Positions 1 to 7,681 of a stretch of 64,000 bases of DNA are shown here, piece after piece. The position numbers and the translations under genes are program-made. This DNA is from Streptomyces sp. TBY4. Lineage in GTDB: Bacteria; Actinomycetota; Actinomycetes; Streptomycetales; Streptomycetaceae. Location: positions 62,001 through 126,000 of the forward strand of contig NZ_JANAVF010000001.1 of the NCBI RefSeq assembly GCF_024213195.1, written 5' to 3'. Under the pieces are notes generated by a model. That model was not told the origin of the DNA, searched no databases, and saw only the letters and a list, made by a program, of their open reading frames with translations. Every line of letters starts with the position of its first letter. The first letter of the stretch is position 1.

Positions 1-1187
1 TCGCGGCGCGCGCCGCCCGGGTGCGTGACATCGGAATCCGGACGGCGATGGCCCAGTCGGCCTTCATCACCGCCCTCACCCTGGTCTCCGCGCTGGCCCT
101 GGCGCTCGTCTACGGGCTCGGCGGCCACTACGCGCTCGCCGGCACCCTGGACGCGGGCTCGGTCGTCGCGCTGGCCCTGCTCCTGACCCGGCTGTACGCG
201 CCGCTGACCGCGCTCGCCGGGGCACGGGTGGAGGTGATGAGCGCGATGGTCAGCTTCGAGCGGGTCTTCGAGATCCTCGACCTGAAGCCGCTGATCGCCC
301 AGAAGCCGGACGCCCGCCGGGTGCCCGAGGGACCGGTGGCGGTCGAGTTCGACCGGGTCTCCTTCGGCTACCCCTCCCCCGACAAGGTGTCCCTCGCCTC
401 CCTGGAGGAGGTCGCGACCCTCGACGCGCGCGGCGGCACCCAGGTGCTGCACGAGGTGTCCTTCCGCGCCGAGCCCGGGCAGATGATCGCCCTGGTCGGC
501 TCCTCGGGCGCCGGCAAGTCGACGATCGCGCAACTGCTGCCCCGGCTGTACGACACGGACGAGGGCGCGGTCCGCGTCGGCGGGATCGACGTACGGGACC
601 TCACGGCGGACTCGCTGCGCGCCACGCTGGGCATGGTCACGCAGGACGGCCACCTCTTCCACGAGTCGGTACGGGCCAACCTGCTGCTGGCCCGCCCGGA
701 GGCGGGGGAGGACGAGATCTGGGAGGCGCTGCGCCGCGCCCGGCTGGACGGGCTGGTGGCCTCGCTCCCGGACGGGCTGGACACGGTCGTCGGCGAGCGC
801 GGCTACCGGCTCTCGGGCGGGGAGCGCCAGCGGCTGACCATCGCCCGGCTGCTGCTGGCCGGCCAGCGGGTGGTGATCCTGGACGAGGCCACGGCCCATC
901 TGGACTCCACCTCGGAGGCGGCCGTCCAGGAGGCCCTGGCCGAGGCCCTGTCGGGCCGGACCGCCGTGGTGATCGCGCACCGGCTGTCGACGGTGCAGGC
1001 GGCCGACCTGATCCTGGTGGTGGAGGAGGGCCGGATCGTGGAACGCGGCACCCACGCGGAGCTGCTGGCGGTGGGCGGACGGTACGAGGAGCTGTACCGG
1101 ACCCAGTTCGCGGCGGCGGGCCCGGACGGGGACACGCCGGCGGCAGCGGCCGTCCCGGGCGGCGCGGCGGCGGTCTCCGGCGGATGA
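1..1187 (+). CDS. ABC exporter half-transporter, C-terminal part (5' end outside window)
   Basis: Membrane-bound ABC exporter subunit that couples ATP hydrolysis to export of an unidentified substrate. The visible 390 or so residues hold the last transmembrane helices (a hydrophobic run ALTLVSALALALVYGLGG, then a loop with LLTRLYAPLTAL) and a complete nucleotide-binding domain: Walker A GSSGAGKST, Q-loop VTQDGHLFHE, signature LSGGERQRL, Walker B VVILDEATAHLD and switch histidine in AHRLSTV. The reading frame is open to the first base, so the start lies upstream. The C-terminus ends in a low-complexity Ala/Gly tail. The membrane part being fused to the ATPase identifies an exporter (ABCB/MsbA type). 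Substrate cannot be told from this part. Confidence 0.93.
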   Translation, partial: AARAARVRDIGIRTAMAQSAFITALTLVSALALALVYGLGGHYALAGTLDAGSVVALALLLTRLYAPLTALAGARVEVMSAMVSFERVFEILDLKPLIAQKPDARRVPEGPVAVEFDRVSFGYPSPDKVSLASLEEVATLDARGGTQVLHEVSFRAEPGQMIALVGSSGAGKSTIAQLLPRLYDTDEGAVRVGGIDVRDLTADSLRATLGMVTQDGHLFHESVRANLLLARPEAGEDEIWEALRRARLDGLVASLPDGLDTVVGERGYRLSGGERQRLTIARLLLAGQRVVILDEATAHLDSTSEAAVQEALAEALSGRTAVVIAHRLSTVQAADLILVVEEGRIVERGTHAELLAVGGRYEELYRTQFAAAGPDGDTPAAAAVPGGAAAVSGG

Positions 1188-1235
1188 TGGCCAACGGGGC
1201 GGCCGCACGCGGCCCCCCGGAAGCACGGAAGCACG

Positions 1236-1274
1236 GAGTCACCGAGTCACCGAGTCACCGAGTCACCGAGTCAG
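1236..1274. repeat. 8-bp tandem repeat, unit GAGTCACC, about 4.9 copies
   Basis: Four exact copies of GAGTCACC followed by a partial GAGTCAG lie between the exporter and the VOC gene. A second short duplication, AAGCACGG twice, sits just before it at 1221-1236. The last partial unit runs directly into the AGGAG ribosome-binding site (1273-1277) of the VOC gene, so copy-number changes would move the leader but not the ribosome-binding site. Confidence 0.9.
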
Positions 1275-1283
1275 GAGAAGCCG

Positions 1284-1664
1284 ATGGACATCAAGCTGGA
1301 ACTGGTCGCCGTACCGGTCACCGACATCGACCGGGCCAAGGCCTTCTACGAACGGATCGGCTTCCACGCCGACCACGACATCACGGTCAGCGAGGAGATC
1401 CGCTTCGTCCAGCTCACCCCGCCGGGCTCGGCCTGTTCGATCGCCATCGGCAAGGGCCTGACCCGGATGACACCGGGTTCGCTGGACAACATGCAGGTCG
1501 TGGTCGCGGACATCGAGGAGGCCTTCGCCGACCTCAAGGGCCGGGGCATCGAGGTGACGGAGATCGAGGACATGCCCTGGGGCTCCTTCGTCTACTTCTC
1601 CGACCCCGACGGCAACGGCTGGGCCGTCCAGCAGACCACCCCGCGCACGGCTCCGAAGGGCTAG
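1284..1664 (+). CDS. VOC family (glyoxalase/bleomycin-resistance-like) protein
   Basis: A 126-residue single-module vicinal-oxygen-chelate protein, probably a small cytosolic dioxygenase-, glyoxalase- or antibiotic-binding-type protein. The N-terminal beta-alpha-beta unit (VAVPVTDIDRAKAFYERIGF) and the C-terminal strand-turn with FSDPDGNGWAVQQ are typical of the family; the terminal Glu metal ligand is replaced by Gln in the WAVQQ position, which is common in members acting as binding proteins. The ATG is set by AGGAG 6 nt upstream. It follows the ABC exporter by 96 bp on the same strand. Substrate is unknown. Confidence 0.85.
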   Translation: MDIKLELVAVPVTDIDRAKAFYERIGFHADHDITVSEEIRFVQLTPPGSACSIAIGKGLTRMTPGSLDNMQVVVADIEEAFADLKGRGIEVTEIEDMPWGSFVYFSDPDGNGWAVQQTTPRTAPKG

Positions 1665-1784
1665 GGGGTGTCGGCTGCGTGTACGGTCCGGGCTTCGCCG
1701 CCCCCGGTTCAGGTGCCGTTCACGCCGGGCTCCCCCGGCCTGTCTAGCCTCCGTCTGTCCCTCCCCCGACCTGAAGGGAATCCG

Positions 1785-2810
1785 GTGTCCTTCGCCGTCT
1801 CCGCCCGTCGAGCAGTGCTTCCCGCCGCCGTCCTGGCCACCCTGGCCATCCCGGCCGCGCCCGCGCACGCGGCCTCCTTCTCCGTCACCGCTTCGGTGGA
1901 GACCGCCCCCGTCTCGCACAGCGGCGACGCCGCAGACGATCCGGCGATCTGGGTCCACCCCACGGATCCGGCCAAGTCCGTCGTCGTGGGCACCGACAAG
2001 AAGGGCGCACTGGAGGTCTACGACATGGCCGGTGCCCGGATCCAGCGGATCAGCGGCGACTACGGCAACAACGTCGACCTGCGCGGCAACATCGTCGTCA
2101 CCGCCGACGACGAGGCCGCCGGCGGCAATGGCGCGATGCACATCTACCGCATCGACCCCGCGACCCGGCAGCTGAAGCGCCTGAAGGACGTGCCCACCGA
2201 GGTCACCGCCCACGGCATCTGCCTCTACACCTCCCCGGCCTCGGGGAAGCTGTACGCCTTCCCCAACTCGACCTCCGGCCGCGTCGAGCAGTGGGAACTC
2301 GCCGTCAGCGGCGACTCGGTGACCGCGACCTCCGTGCGCCTGTGGGACGCGGGCTCCGCCGTCGAGGGCTGCTACGCCGACGACACCACCGGCAAGCTCT
2401 ATCTCGGCGAGGAGGACGTCGGCGTCTGGATCTACGGCGCCGAGCCCACCGCCGGAACCACCCGCACCAAGCTCGACTCCACCGGCTCCGCCGGTCACAT
2501 CACCGCCGACACCGAGGGCATCACCGCCGCCGGCAACCGGATCTACGTCTCCTCGCAGGGCAGCAACGACTTCACCGTCTACGACCGAACCACCCACGCC
2601 TACCTGGGCCGCTTCTCCGTCGTGGGCGGCGCAGCGGCGGACGACTGCGAGGACACCGACGGCATCGACGCCTCGGCGGCCAACCTCGGCCCGGCCTTCC
2701 CGCAGGGCGTCTTCGTCTGCCAGGACGGCTCCAACGGCACCCCGGGCACCAGCGGCAACCAGAACTTCAAGTTCGTCCCGCTCCAGCGCATCACGGCGAA
2801 CTTCGCCTGA
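1785..2810 (+). CDS. Secreted 3-phytase (beta-propeller phytase)
   Basis: Calcium-dependent beta-propeller phytase that removes phosphate from phytate outside the cell. After a 27-residue signal peptide ending ...APAHA come the family hallmarks: the DDPAIWVHP motif, the GTDKKGALEVYDMAG strand, EGCYADD and LYLGEEDVGVW blade motifs, and DTEGITA, all acidic loops used for calcium and phosphate binding. Length of 341 residues fits a single six-bladed propeller. The GTG at 1785 is chosen because AAGGGA lies 6 nt upstream and the signal peptide starts there; an upstream in-frame GTG at 1668 would add 39 unlikely residues. Its last 20 bp overlap the convergent STAND gene. Confidence 0.92.
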   Translation: MSFAVSARRAVLPAAVLATLAIPAAPAHAASFSVTASVETAPVSHSGDAADDPAIWVHPTDPAKSVVVGTDKKGALEVYDMAGARIQRISGDYGNNVDLRGNIVVTADDEAAGGNGAMHIYRIDPATRQLKRLKDVPTEVTAHGICLYTSPASGKLYAFPNSTSGRVEQWELAVSGDSVTATSVRLWDAGSAVEGCYADDTTGKLYLGEEDVGVWIYGAEPTAGTTRTKLDSTGSAGHITADTEGITAAGNRIYVSSQGSNDFTVYDRTTHAYLGRFSVVGGAAADDCEDTDGIDASAANLGPAFPQGVFVCQDGSNGTPGTSGNQNFKFVPLQRITANFA

Positions 2811-4887
2811 CCCCGGAACGCAGGGCGTGGCCGTGCCGCACGCCCTCCCGGAAGGCCGCCTCGTAGGCCTGGTCGCCCAGGGCTCGACGCGCCGTACGCT
2901 CGAACTCCTCCCGTATGGAGGCTAGTTCGGGCGTGCCGCGCTGCGGGTGGCCGACCGCCTGCCAGTAGGCGTGGCCCGTGCCGTACGCACGGGCCGCGCC
3001 GGCCCCGTCCCCGGTGGCCGCGCGGGCCGCCGCGAGCAGGTCGAGGCCCAGGGCCGTGCCGAAGCTGTCGCCCAGTTCGCGTTTGCCCTCCAGCATGGCG
3101 CGGGCGTGCACGGCGGACTCGGCGGGGCGGCCCTCGAAGAGGCAGATCAGGGCCAGTTGGTAGTCGGCGTAGGCCCGGGTCCAGTGTTCGCCCCGCTCGG
3201 CGCAGCCGGCGCGCAGCAGTTCCGCCTCCTCCCGGGCATCGGTGAAGAGTCCCGTTCCGGTGAGCGCGAAGACCCGTACGAGGTGGCAGCGGATCCGGGA
3301 CGCCGAGTCGAAGGGCGTGCCGGGGAAGGCCTCCAGGGCGTTGTCGGAGACGATCCGCGCGGCCAGCGGCCGCCCGGCCAGCAGATGGCTCAGGCCCAGC
3401 AGGTACGCGGCGTCCAGCGCCGGGCCCCCGTTCCCGTCCGGGCCCTCGCCGAGCCCGGCGGCCAGGGCCTCGCAGCCGACGGCGATCCGGTGGGCCTGCT
3501 CCTGTTCCCCCTGGAGCAGGAGGGTCACTCCGAGGGCCCACAGGGCGCGCACCCGGACCCGCGCGTCCACCTCCTCGGGCCGCGCGACGGCGAGCGCCCG
3601 CTCCAAGTAGCCGCGTGCGGCGTGCAGGTGGCCGCAGCAGGCCCAGTAGAAGCCGGCCCGGGCGGCCAGGTCCAGGGCCCGCACCGGGGCGGTGGCGAGG
3701 TGGTGGTCGAGGGCCGCGCACAGGTCCGCGTGCACCGCTTCCACGCGCTGGTACCCGATCCGCTGGGCGGGCCCGAGCCAGTCCCGCTCGGCGGCGCGCA
3801 CGAGCTCGGTGAAGTACCGGGCGTGCGCCTCGCGCAGGGCCGCGCGCTCCCCGGCCTCGTCGCGCCACATGGCCCCGTACTCCCGGATCGTGTCCAGCAT
3901 CCGGTACGAGCCGTCCGCGCCCCGGCGTACGACGGACTTGGCGACCAGCGCGTCGAGCAGCGGCGGGACCTCCGCCCCGGTGAGCGGGGCGGCGGAGCAG
4001 ACGGCGCGTGCGGCCTCCAGGTCGAAGGCTCCCCCGAACACGGACAGCCGCAGCCACAGCAGCCGTTCGCGCGGCGTGCACCACTCGTGGCTCCAGCCGA
4101 TGGCGGTGCGCAGCGCGCCGTGGCGGTGCGGCAGGCCGGGGCCGGGTGCGGACAGCGGGCCGATCCGGCGGGTGAGCCGCACGGCCAGCTCCTCGACGGT
4201 GTGGTCGCTCAGCTGCGCGGCGGCCAGTTCCAGCGCGAGGGGGATCCCCTCGAGGCGGGCGCACACGGAGCGGGCCGCCGCGAGCCGGGCCTCGGTCCAG
4301 GGCGGAGCCTGCCCGGGGGCGGCAGCGGCGGCCCGCAGGGTGAACAGGGCGAGGGCCTCCTCGGCGCCGGACGGGTCCGGGGCGTGCGGCAACGGGCCGA
4401 TGTCCAGGACCCGTTCGTCCGCGAGCCCGAGCGGCTGCCTGCTGGTGAGCAGCAGGACCAGGTGCGGGGCGGCGTCGAGCAGCTCCCGTACGAGGTCCCG
4501 TACGGCGGTCACCAGGTGCTCGCAGCAGTCCAGTACGAGGAGCAGCCGGCGCTCGCCGATCCACTGCCGCACGGCTGCGGCCGGGGTGCGGGCGGTGTGG
4601 TCGGCGAGGTCCAGGGCGTCGGCCACGGTGGCCACGAGGAGCCGCTCGTCGGGCAGCGGGGAGAGGTCGGCCCAGTGGACCCCGTCGGGAAAGGGGCCCG
4701 CCCCGCTGGCCCCTTCCCTGGCCAGGCGGGTCTTGCCGACACCGCCCGGCCCGGTCAGGGTGATCAGCCGATCCTCGCGCAAAGCCCGCTCGATCGAGGC
4801 CAGTTCGGCGCTCCGCCCCACGAAGGGGACCGAGCCCCCTGCCTCGTACCCGTCACCATGTCCCAGCACCCGCCCAGTGTGGCGCAC
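2791..4887 (-). CDS. STAND-type ATPase with TPR-like C-terminal region, no DNA-binding domain seen
   Basis: A 698-residue NB-ARC-type P-loop protein related to the sensor half of AfsR/SARP and LuxR-LAL regulators. Walker A is LTGPGGVGKTRLA near residue 45, Walker B LLLVLDCCEHL near 115, the sensor Arg motif LLLTSRQPLGL near 150, and a winged-helix region RHGALRTAIGWSHEWC near 260. The rest is alpha-helical with TPR-like repeats (ALGVTLLLQGEQEQAHRIA, ADYQLALICLFEGRPAESAVHARAML). The usual N-terminal trans-reg or winged helix and the C-terminal LuxR helix-turn-helix are absent, so it may act through a partner. The start is GTG at 4887. Its 3' end overlaps the phytase by 20 bp. Confidence 0.88.
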   Translation of the reverse strand: MRHTGRVLGHGDGYEAGGSVPFVGRSAELASIERALREDRLITLTGPGGVGKTRLAREGASGAGPFPDGVHWADLSPLPDERLLVATVADALDLADHTARTPAAAVRQWIGERRLLLVLDCCEHLVTAVRDLVRELLDAAPHLVLLLTSRQPLGLADERVLDIGPLPHAPDPSGAEEALALFTLRAAAAAPGQAPPWTEARLAAARSVCARLEGIPLALELAAAQLSDHTVEELAVRLTRRIGPLSAPGPGLPHRHGALRTAIGWSHEWCTPRERLLWLRLSVFGGAFDLEAARAVCSAAPLTGAEVPPLLDALVAKSVVRRGADGSYRMLDTIREYGAMWRDEAGERAALREAHARYFTELVRAAERDWLGPAQRIGYQRVEAVHADLCAALDHHLATAPVRALDLAARAGFYWACCGHLHAARGYLERALAVARPEEVDARVRVRALWALGVTLLLQGEQEQAHRIAVGCEALAAGLGEGPDGNGGPALDAAYLLGLSHLLAGRPLAARIVSDNALEAFPGTPFDSASRIRCHLVRVFALTGTGLFTDAREEAELLRAGCAERGEHWTRAYADYQLALICLFEGRPAESAVHARAMLEGKRELGDSFGTALGLDLLAAARAATGDGAGAARAYGTGHAYWQAVGHPQRGTPELASIREEFERTARRALGDQAYEAAFREGVRHGHALRSGVRRSSP

Positions 4888-4900
4888 GGGGCCCCGGGGG

Positions 4901-5323
4901 CTACGCCGCTCCGGGCTGCGGATGCACGGCTGCCCAGGGCACGTCGCAGCTGACGGCGCGCCCGTTGGCCCCGCAGCGGGTGTGGCAGAGCGTGCCCGTC
5001 TTGGTGACGGCCTCGACCTTCACGCCGTTGCCGTGGACGGCCAGGACGACCGTGCAGACGCCGGCAGGACAGCCGGCGACCGGTGCCGCGGCAAAGCCGG
5101 TCCAGTCGAAGTCGCCCCACTGGCCCGCCATATCGCGGGTGCGACGACCGAGGCAGGTCGACGACCAACCGGCGACGTCGGTTGCGAGGGGGTAGCCGGG
5201 GCTGTCGTAGGGGAGCTCCTTGCGCCGGTTGTGGCGCTGCGTGGTGCGGGAGTCGCTGTGGTCGGCCCGGCGCTGGACCTTGTCCGTGGTGCGCGACGAG
5301 GGGTGAGCAGCGGGCAGTGTTCC
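4901..5323 (-). pseudogene. Cys-rich secreted-type protein lacking a recognisable start
   Basis: The frame is open from 5323 (just after a TGA at 5326-5324) to the stop at 4901, but it has no good start codon before an internal ATG at 5131. The deduced product has protein-like composition on both sides of that ATG, with six cysteines in STCLGRR, AGCPAGVC, LCHTRCG and VSCDVPW, and ends PWAAVHPQPGAA. This looks like the exported part of a small disulfide-rich protein whose signal peptide and start are lost, or a gene with a frameshift near 5320. A 76-residue product from 5131 would begin in the middle of the conserved-looking part. No family recognised. Confidence 0.4.
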
Positions 5324-5419
5324 TCACGGGGCGCCTCAGGAGGTCACGCAGCCGCCAGACGAGGCGTTGGCGGAGCGGGGTGCTGCTTGCGTACGTGACA
5401 CGGCCGGTGTGCTCGGCAT

Positions 5420-5445
5420 CGGCTCCGGCCGTGGTGCCGGAGCCG
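5420..5445. terminator. 10-bp stem-loop between minus-strand genes
   Basis: CGGCTCCGGC and GCCGGAGCCG form a perfect 10-bp stem with a 6-nt loop. It lies 60 bp past the stop of the minus-strand gene at 5505-6092, where a terminator would be expected. No T-run follows, as is usual in Streptomyces. Confidence 0.6.
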
Positions 5446-5504
5446 AGCCGCCGGCCTTCACGCGGTAGCGTTGACCCGCGGCGATCTGGCGTTGGTACGG
5501 GTGG

Positions 5505-6092
5505 TCAGGAGTCGTCGTTGGCAGGGCCGTAGCGGAGTTCGCCCGCGACGGGGAGGAGGGAGCCGATGCGGCGGGATTCCGGCAGCTCGCCGCCCAGTGT
5601 TGCGGCGTCGCTGCATCCGGAGGTCTCGAATCCGATGAACCCGGCGCGGAAGGCCACGGCGCCATGGACCGCGGTGCCGATGGCAGCGAGCCAGTGGTCC
5701 AGAACCGGGGAGCGGTACGACTGCGGACGTTCGATGTCGAGGCCCGCTCCTTCCAGGGCCCCGATGGGCAGGTAGAAGTCCAGCCAGTCGACGGGGGTGT
5801 CGCCTTCCTCCCGGATCGTCATGCAGCCGCAGGCCACGATGTGCCCGGTCGGCAGCCGGACCTGCCCGAGCACGTGCCCGAACTCTGTCAGCGACTCGAC
5901 GGTGCAGCCCACGGGGTCCTGCTCTTCGGGCGGACGCCGCATGTCGCCGTAGCAGCCCTGGACGTCGGCCGCGGACCACACAGCCGTCAATGCCCGCTGG
6001 AGCCTCCCGTCGTCACGGGGGCCCACCTCGATCGCCAGCTCGTAGTAGCCACCGTGCCACGTGGACTCGCCGAAGGTTCCCCGATCACCCAT
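5505..6092 (-). CDS. Conserved-looking hypothetical protein, 195 aa
   Basis: A soluble protein of 195 residues with no signal peptide or membrane segment. Visible features are STWHGGYYELAIEVG at the N-terminus, aromatic-rich middle strands (DWLDFYLPIGALEG) and a late GFIGFETSGCSD. I do not recognise the family. The ATG at 6092 is preferred over an upstream in-frame start at 6152 because the extra 20 residues look random, although no strong ribosome-binding site is present. It is divergent from the FABP-like gene with 210 bp between them. Confidence 0.7.
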   Translation of the reverse strand: MGDRGTFGESTWHGGYYELAIEVGPRDDGRLQRALTAVWSAADVQGCYGDMRRPPEEQDPVGCTVESLTEFGHVLGQVRLPTGHIVACGCMTIREEGDTPVDWLDFYLPIGALEGAGLDIERPQSYRSPVLDHWLAAIGTAVHGAVAFRAGFIGFETSGCSDAATLGGELPESRRIGSLLPVAGELRYGPANDDS

Positions 6093-6237
6093 GACACGAT
6101 CATGAAGGACCTGTACCGCAATCCGGTTCGAAGACCCGCCCCCGTCGCACAACCGAAGCTCCCTGGCCGCGGCCTACTGGCCCCCTGCCGCACTTGGGCC
6201 CGATTCCTTCTGTTCCCGCCCGGCCCGCAACCCGGAT

Positions 6238-6285
6238 CATGACGAACACGGCACCGGCCACGGCGCCACGCACATGACGAACACG
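6238..6285 (+). repeat. 13-bp direct repeat upstream of the FABP-like gene
   Basis: CATGACGAACACG occurs at 6238-6250 and again at 6273-6285, a 35-bp period, in the leader just before GGAGGGGG (6288-6295). The first copy opens a 12-codon frame (MTNTAPATAPRT) whose TGA overlaps the ATG of the second copy. No ribosome-binding site precedes either ATG, so a leader peptide is only a possibility. Confidence 0.6.
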
Positions 6286-6302
6286 TTGGAGGGGGCCCCC
6301 GC

Positions 6303-6722
6303 ATGGGACTCGGAGCGTTCACCGACTTCACCGGCACCTACGAAGTGGCCAGCAGCGAAGGATACGAGGAGGACCTCGAAGCGATCGGTTTCGGACCGGA
6401 CGCCCGCAAGGACATGGCATCGCCCGAGCAGACCCTGACGGTCACACAGGAGGGCGACCACTACACCCTCAAGACCACCGACCCCGCCCGCACCATCGTC
6501 TCGCAGTTCACCCTCGGCCAGGAATTCGTCGAGAGCCCCTACGGCGACCCGGTCAAAGGAATAGCCCGCCGCGACGGGAACTGCATCATCCTCCAGCAAC
6601 GGAACACCGCCGCGAAGCTCGACAACACGGTCGTGTTCGAAGCCGACGAGGAAGGCTTCGACGTGCACTTCACCGGCCCCGGCAACACCGTCGCCAAACG
6701 ACGCTACAAGCGCCGCACCTGA
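6303..6722 (+). CDS. Cytosolic fatty-acid-binding protein (FABP/iLBP)-like
   Basis: A 139-residue soluble protein that aligns end to end with animal intracellular lipid-binding proteins, which fold as a ten-stranded beta-clam and carry fatty acids or retinoids. Conserved positions in order: FTGTYEVASSEGYEEDL (FABP N-terminal signature region, G-x-aromatic then S-x-x-[FY]), the helix-turn-helix portal AIGFGPDARK, LKTTD, FTLGQEFVE (animal: F-x-LG-x-EF-x-E), and a C-terminal R-x-Y in KRRYKR where animal proteins use Arg and Tyr to hold the ligand carboxylate. No signal peptide. GGAGGGGG sits 7 nt before the ATG and a stem-loop follows the stop, so the gene is intact. It is not of the nitrobindin type found in actinobacteria. 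Ligand unknown. Confidence 0.85.
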   Translation: MGLGAFTDFTGTYEVASSEGYEEDLEAIGFGPDARKDMASPEQTLTVTQEGDHYTLKTTDPARTIVSQFTLGQEFVESPYGDPVKGIARRDGNCIILQQRNTAAKLDNTVVFEADEEGFDVHFTGPGNTVAKRRYKRRT

Positions 6723-6724
6723 CA

Positions 6725-6743
6725 GTCGGCCAGCCTGGCCGAC
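6725..6743. terminator. Stem-loop after the FABP-like gene
   Basis: GTCGGCCA and TGGCCGAC form a perfect 8-bp stem with a GCC loop, starting 2 bp after the stop codon. It is placed to end the FABP-like transcript. Confidence 0.65.
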
Positions 6744-6785
6744 ACCCGATGAGGAGGTCCTTGTGGTGATCAGGCTGGGTCAGTC

Positions 6786-7013
6786 TCAGCTTCGGCCGAG
6801 GAACTCGCCGACTCCACTGAGCCGAGTGCTCAGGTGTTGTTGTGTGACCCGGCAGTCGAGGCGCACGTCTAGGGCTCCGAGGAGCCGGGTGTCCGCCCGG
6901 CGGCCGGCAGGCAGCAGCGAGTGGTCGAGGCCGTCACGCCGCGCGGCGAGCACACCGAGCTCGTATCGGATGATGGCCTCGGATCCGGCGACCTGGCTGT
7001 TGCCAGGAGCCGC
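6786..7013 (-). pseudogene. Unidentified coding remnant
   Basis: The frame between a TGA at 7016-7014 and a TGA at 6788-6786 is open for 75 codons and reads as protein-like (for example EAIIRYELGVLAARRDGL and LLGALDVRLDC). It has no plausible start codon or ribosome-binding site. I do not recognise it. Together with the next two entries it makes up a 650-bp stretch that holds only pieces of minus-strand genes. Confidence 0.35.
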
Positions 7014-7072
7014 TCAGGTCGGTGTCCAGGGTGCATCGAGAATCGAACGGTCGGGTCCCGTTCCTCTGTGGG

Positions 7073-7313
7073 TCATGCGGGGTCGAAGGCGAAGCATGCG
7101 ACCTCGTCGGCGCAACTGACGAGGAATCCCTGGTCTGTCGCTGCCGCGGCTTCCGGCGGGCCCTTCAGGTGGCAGCAGGCGAGCCCGTGTCCGGTGGCCA
7201 CGTCCCAGACGATGGCGGTTGTGATCGGCGCTGGGGGAGACAGCCAGCGGGGCGCCAGCCCGGTCAGTGATGGTGGCGACGTCCTTGAGCGCGGTGTCGT
7301 GGCCGATGAGTAA
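7073..7313 (-). pseudogene. C-terminal fragment of a WD40-repeat protein, frameshifted
   Basis: Reading from 7313 the frame gives a WD40-like blade start (LLIGHDTALKDVATITD then APLAVSPSADH), and after a one-base frame change near 7215-7235 it continues with TTAIVWDVATGHGLACC and ends CFAFDPA at the TGA 7075-7073. Blade motifs GH...D and WDVATG in two frames, in the right order, are what an indel-inactivated beta-propeller gene leaves. Downstream effector or scaffold function is lost. Confidence 0.6.
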
Positions 7314-7437
7314 GTGCAGTTACCAGGCCCTCCGCCAGCCGGGGTCCGAACTCCTCCGCCTTCAAGGCCGCTGCCCGCGCGGGATCAACCCCGCGGACGT
7401 GGTTGAAGACCCCGTGCACCATCACGACCTGCGCCAT
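7314..7437 (-). pseudogene. N-terminal fragment of an alpha/beta-hydrolase-like gene
   Basis: An ATG at 7437 with a strong GGGGAGGAGG ribosome-binding site opens a frame beginning MAQVVMVHGVFNH, the first strand and oxyanion-hole region of an alpha/beta-hydrolase, followed by GVDPARAAALKAEEFGPRLA. After about 41 residues the similarity stops and the frame closes; the sequence on the other side of the join is a WD40 C-terminus in a different frame. The 5' end and translation signals are intact, so a short peptide may still be made. Confidence 0.6.
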
Positions 7438-7681
7438 GATTCGCCTCCTCCCCGGACCGGCACCCCCGCCGGTCACGAACGCTCCTGCCTACCGCCTCCG
7501 GCCGGACTGACAGGTCCGGCGGCCTCTTCCATGGCCGGCACTGCGCCGGCGGACCGACCGGCCTCGGGCCGACACCCCGACGAGGAGATCGCCGAGGACG
7601 GGAGCGGGGGTGGGACCCGGGGGCCGGAGGCGTGCAGCCCCGGGGCCTTGGGGGCCAACCGGGCCCTCGCGGCGGGCGGCG

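Noticed and set aside
2947..4953. A 668-codon plus-strand frame opposite the STAND ATPase
   Set aside because: Low-complexity Gly/Arg/Pro composition and complete overlap with a gene that has clear P-loop motifs.
6763..7270. Open frames on the plus strand (for example 6763-7119 and 6921-7313)
   Set aside because: Arg/Ser/Pro-rich composition, no ribosome-binding site, and they lie opposite the minus-strand gene remnants; antisense frames of high-GC DNA.
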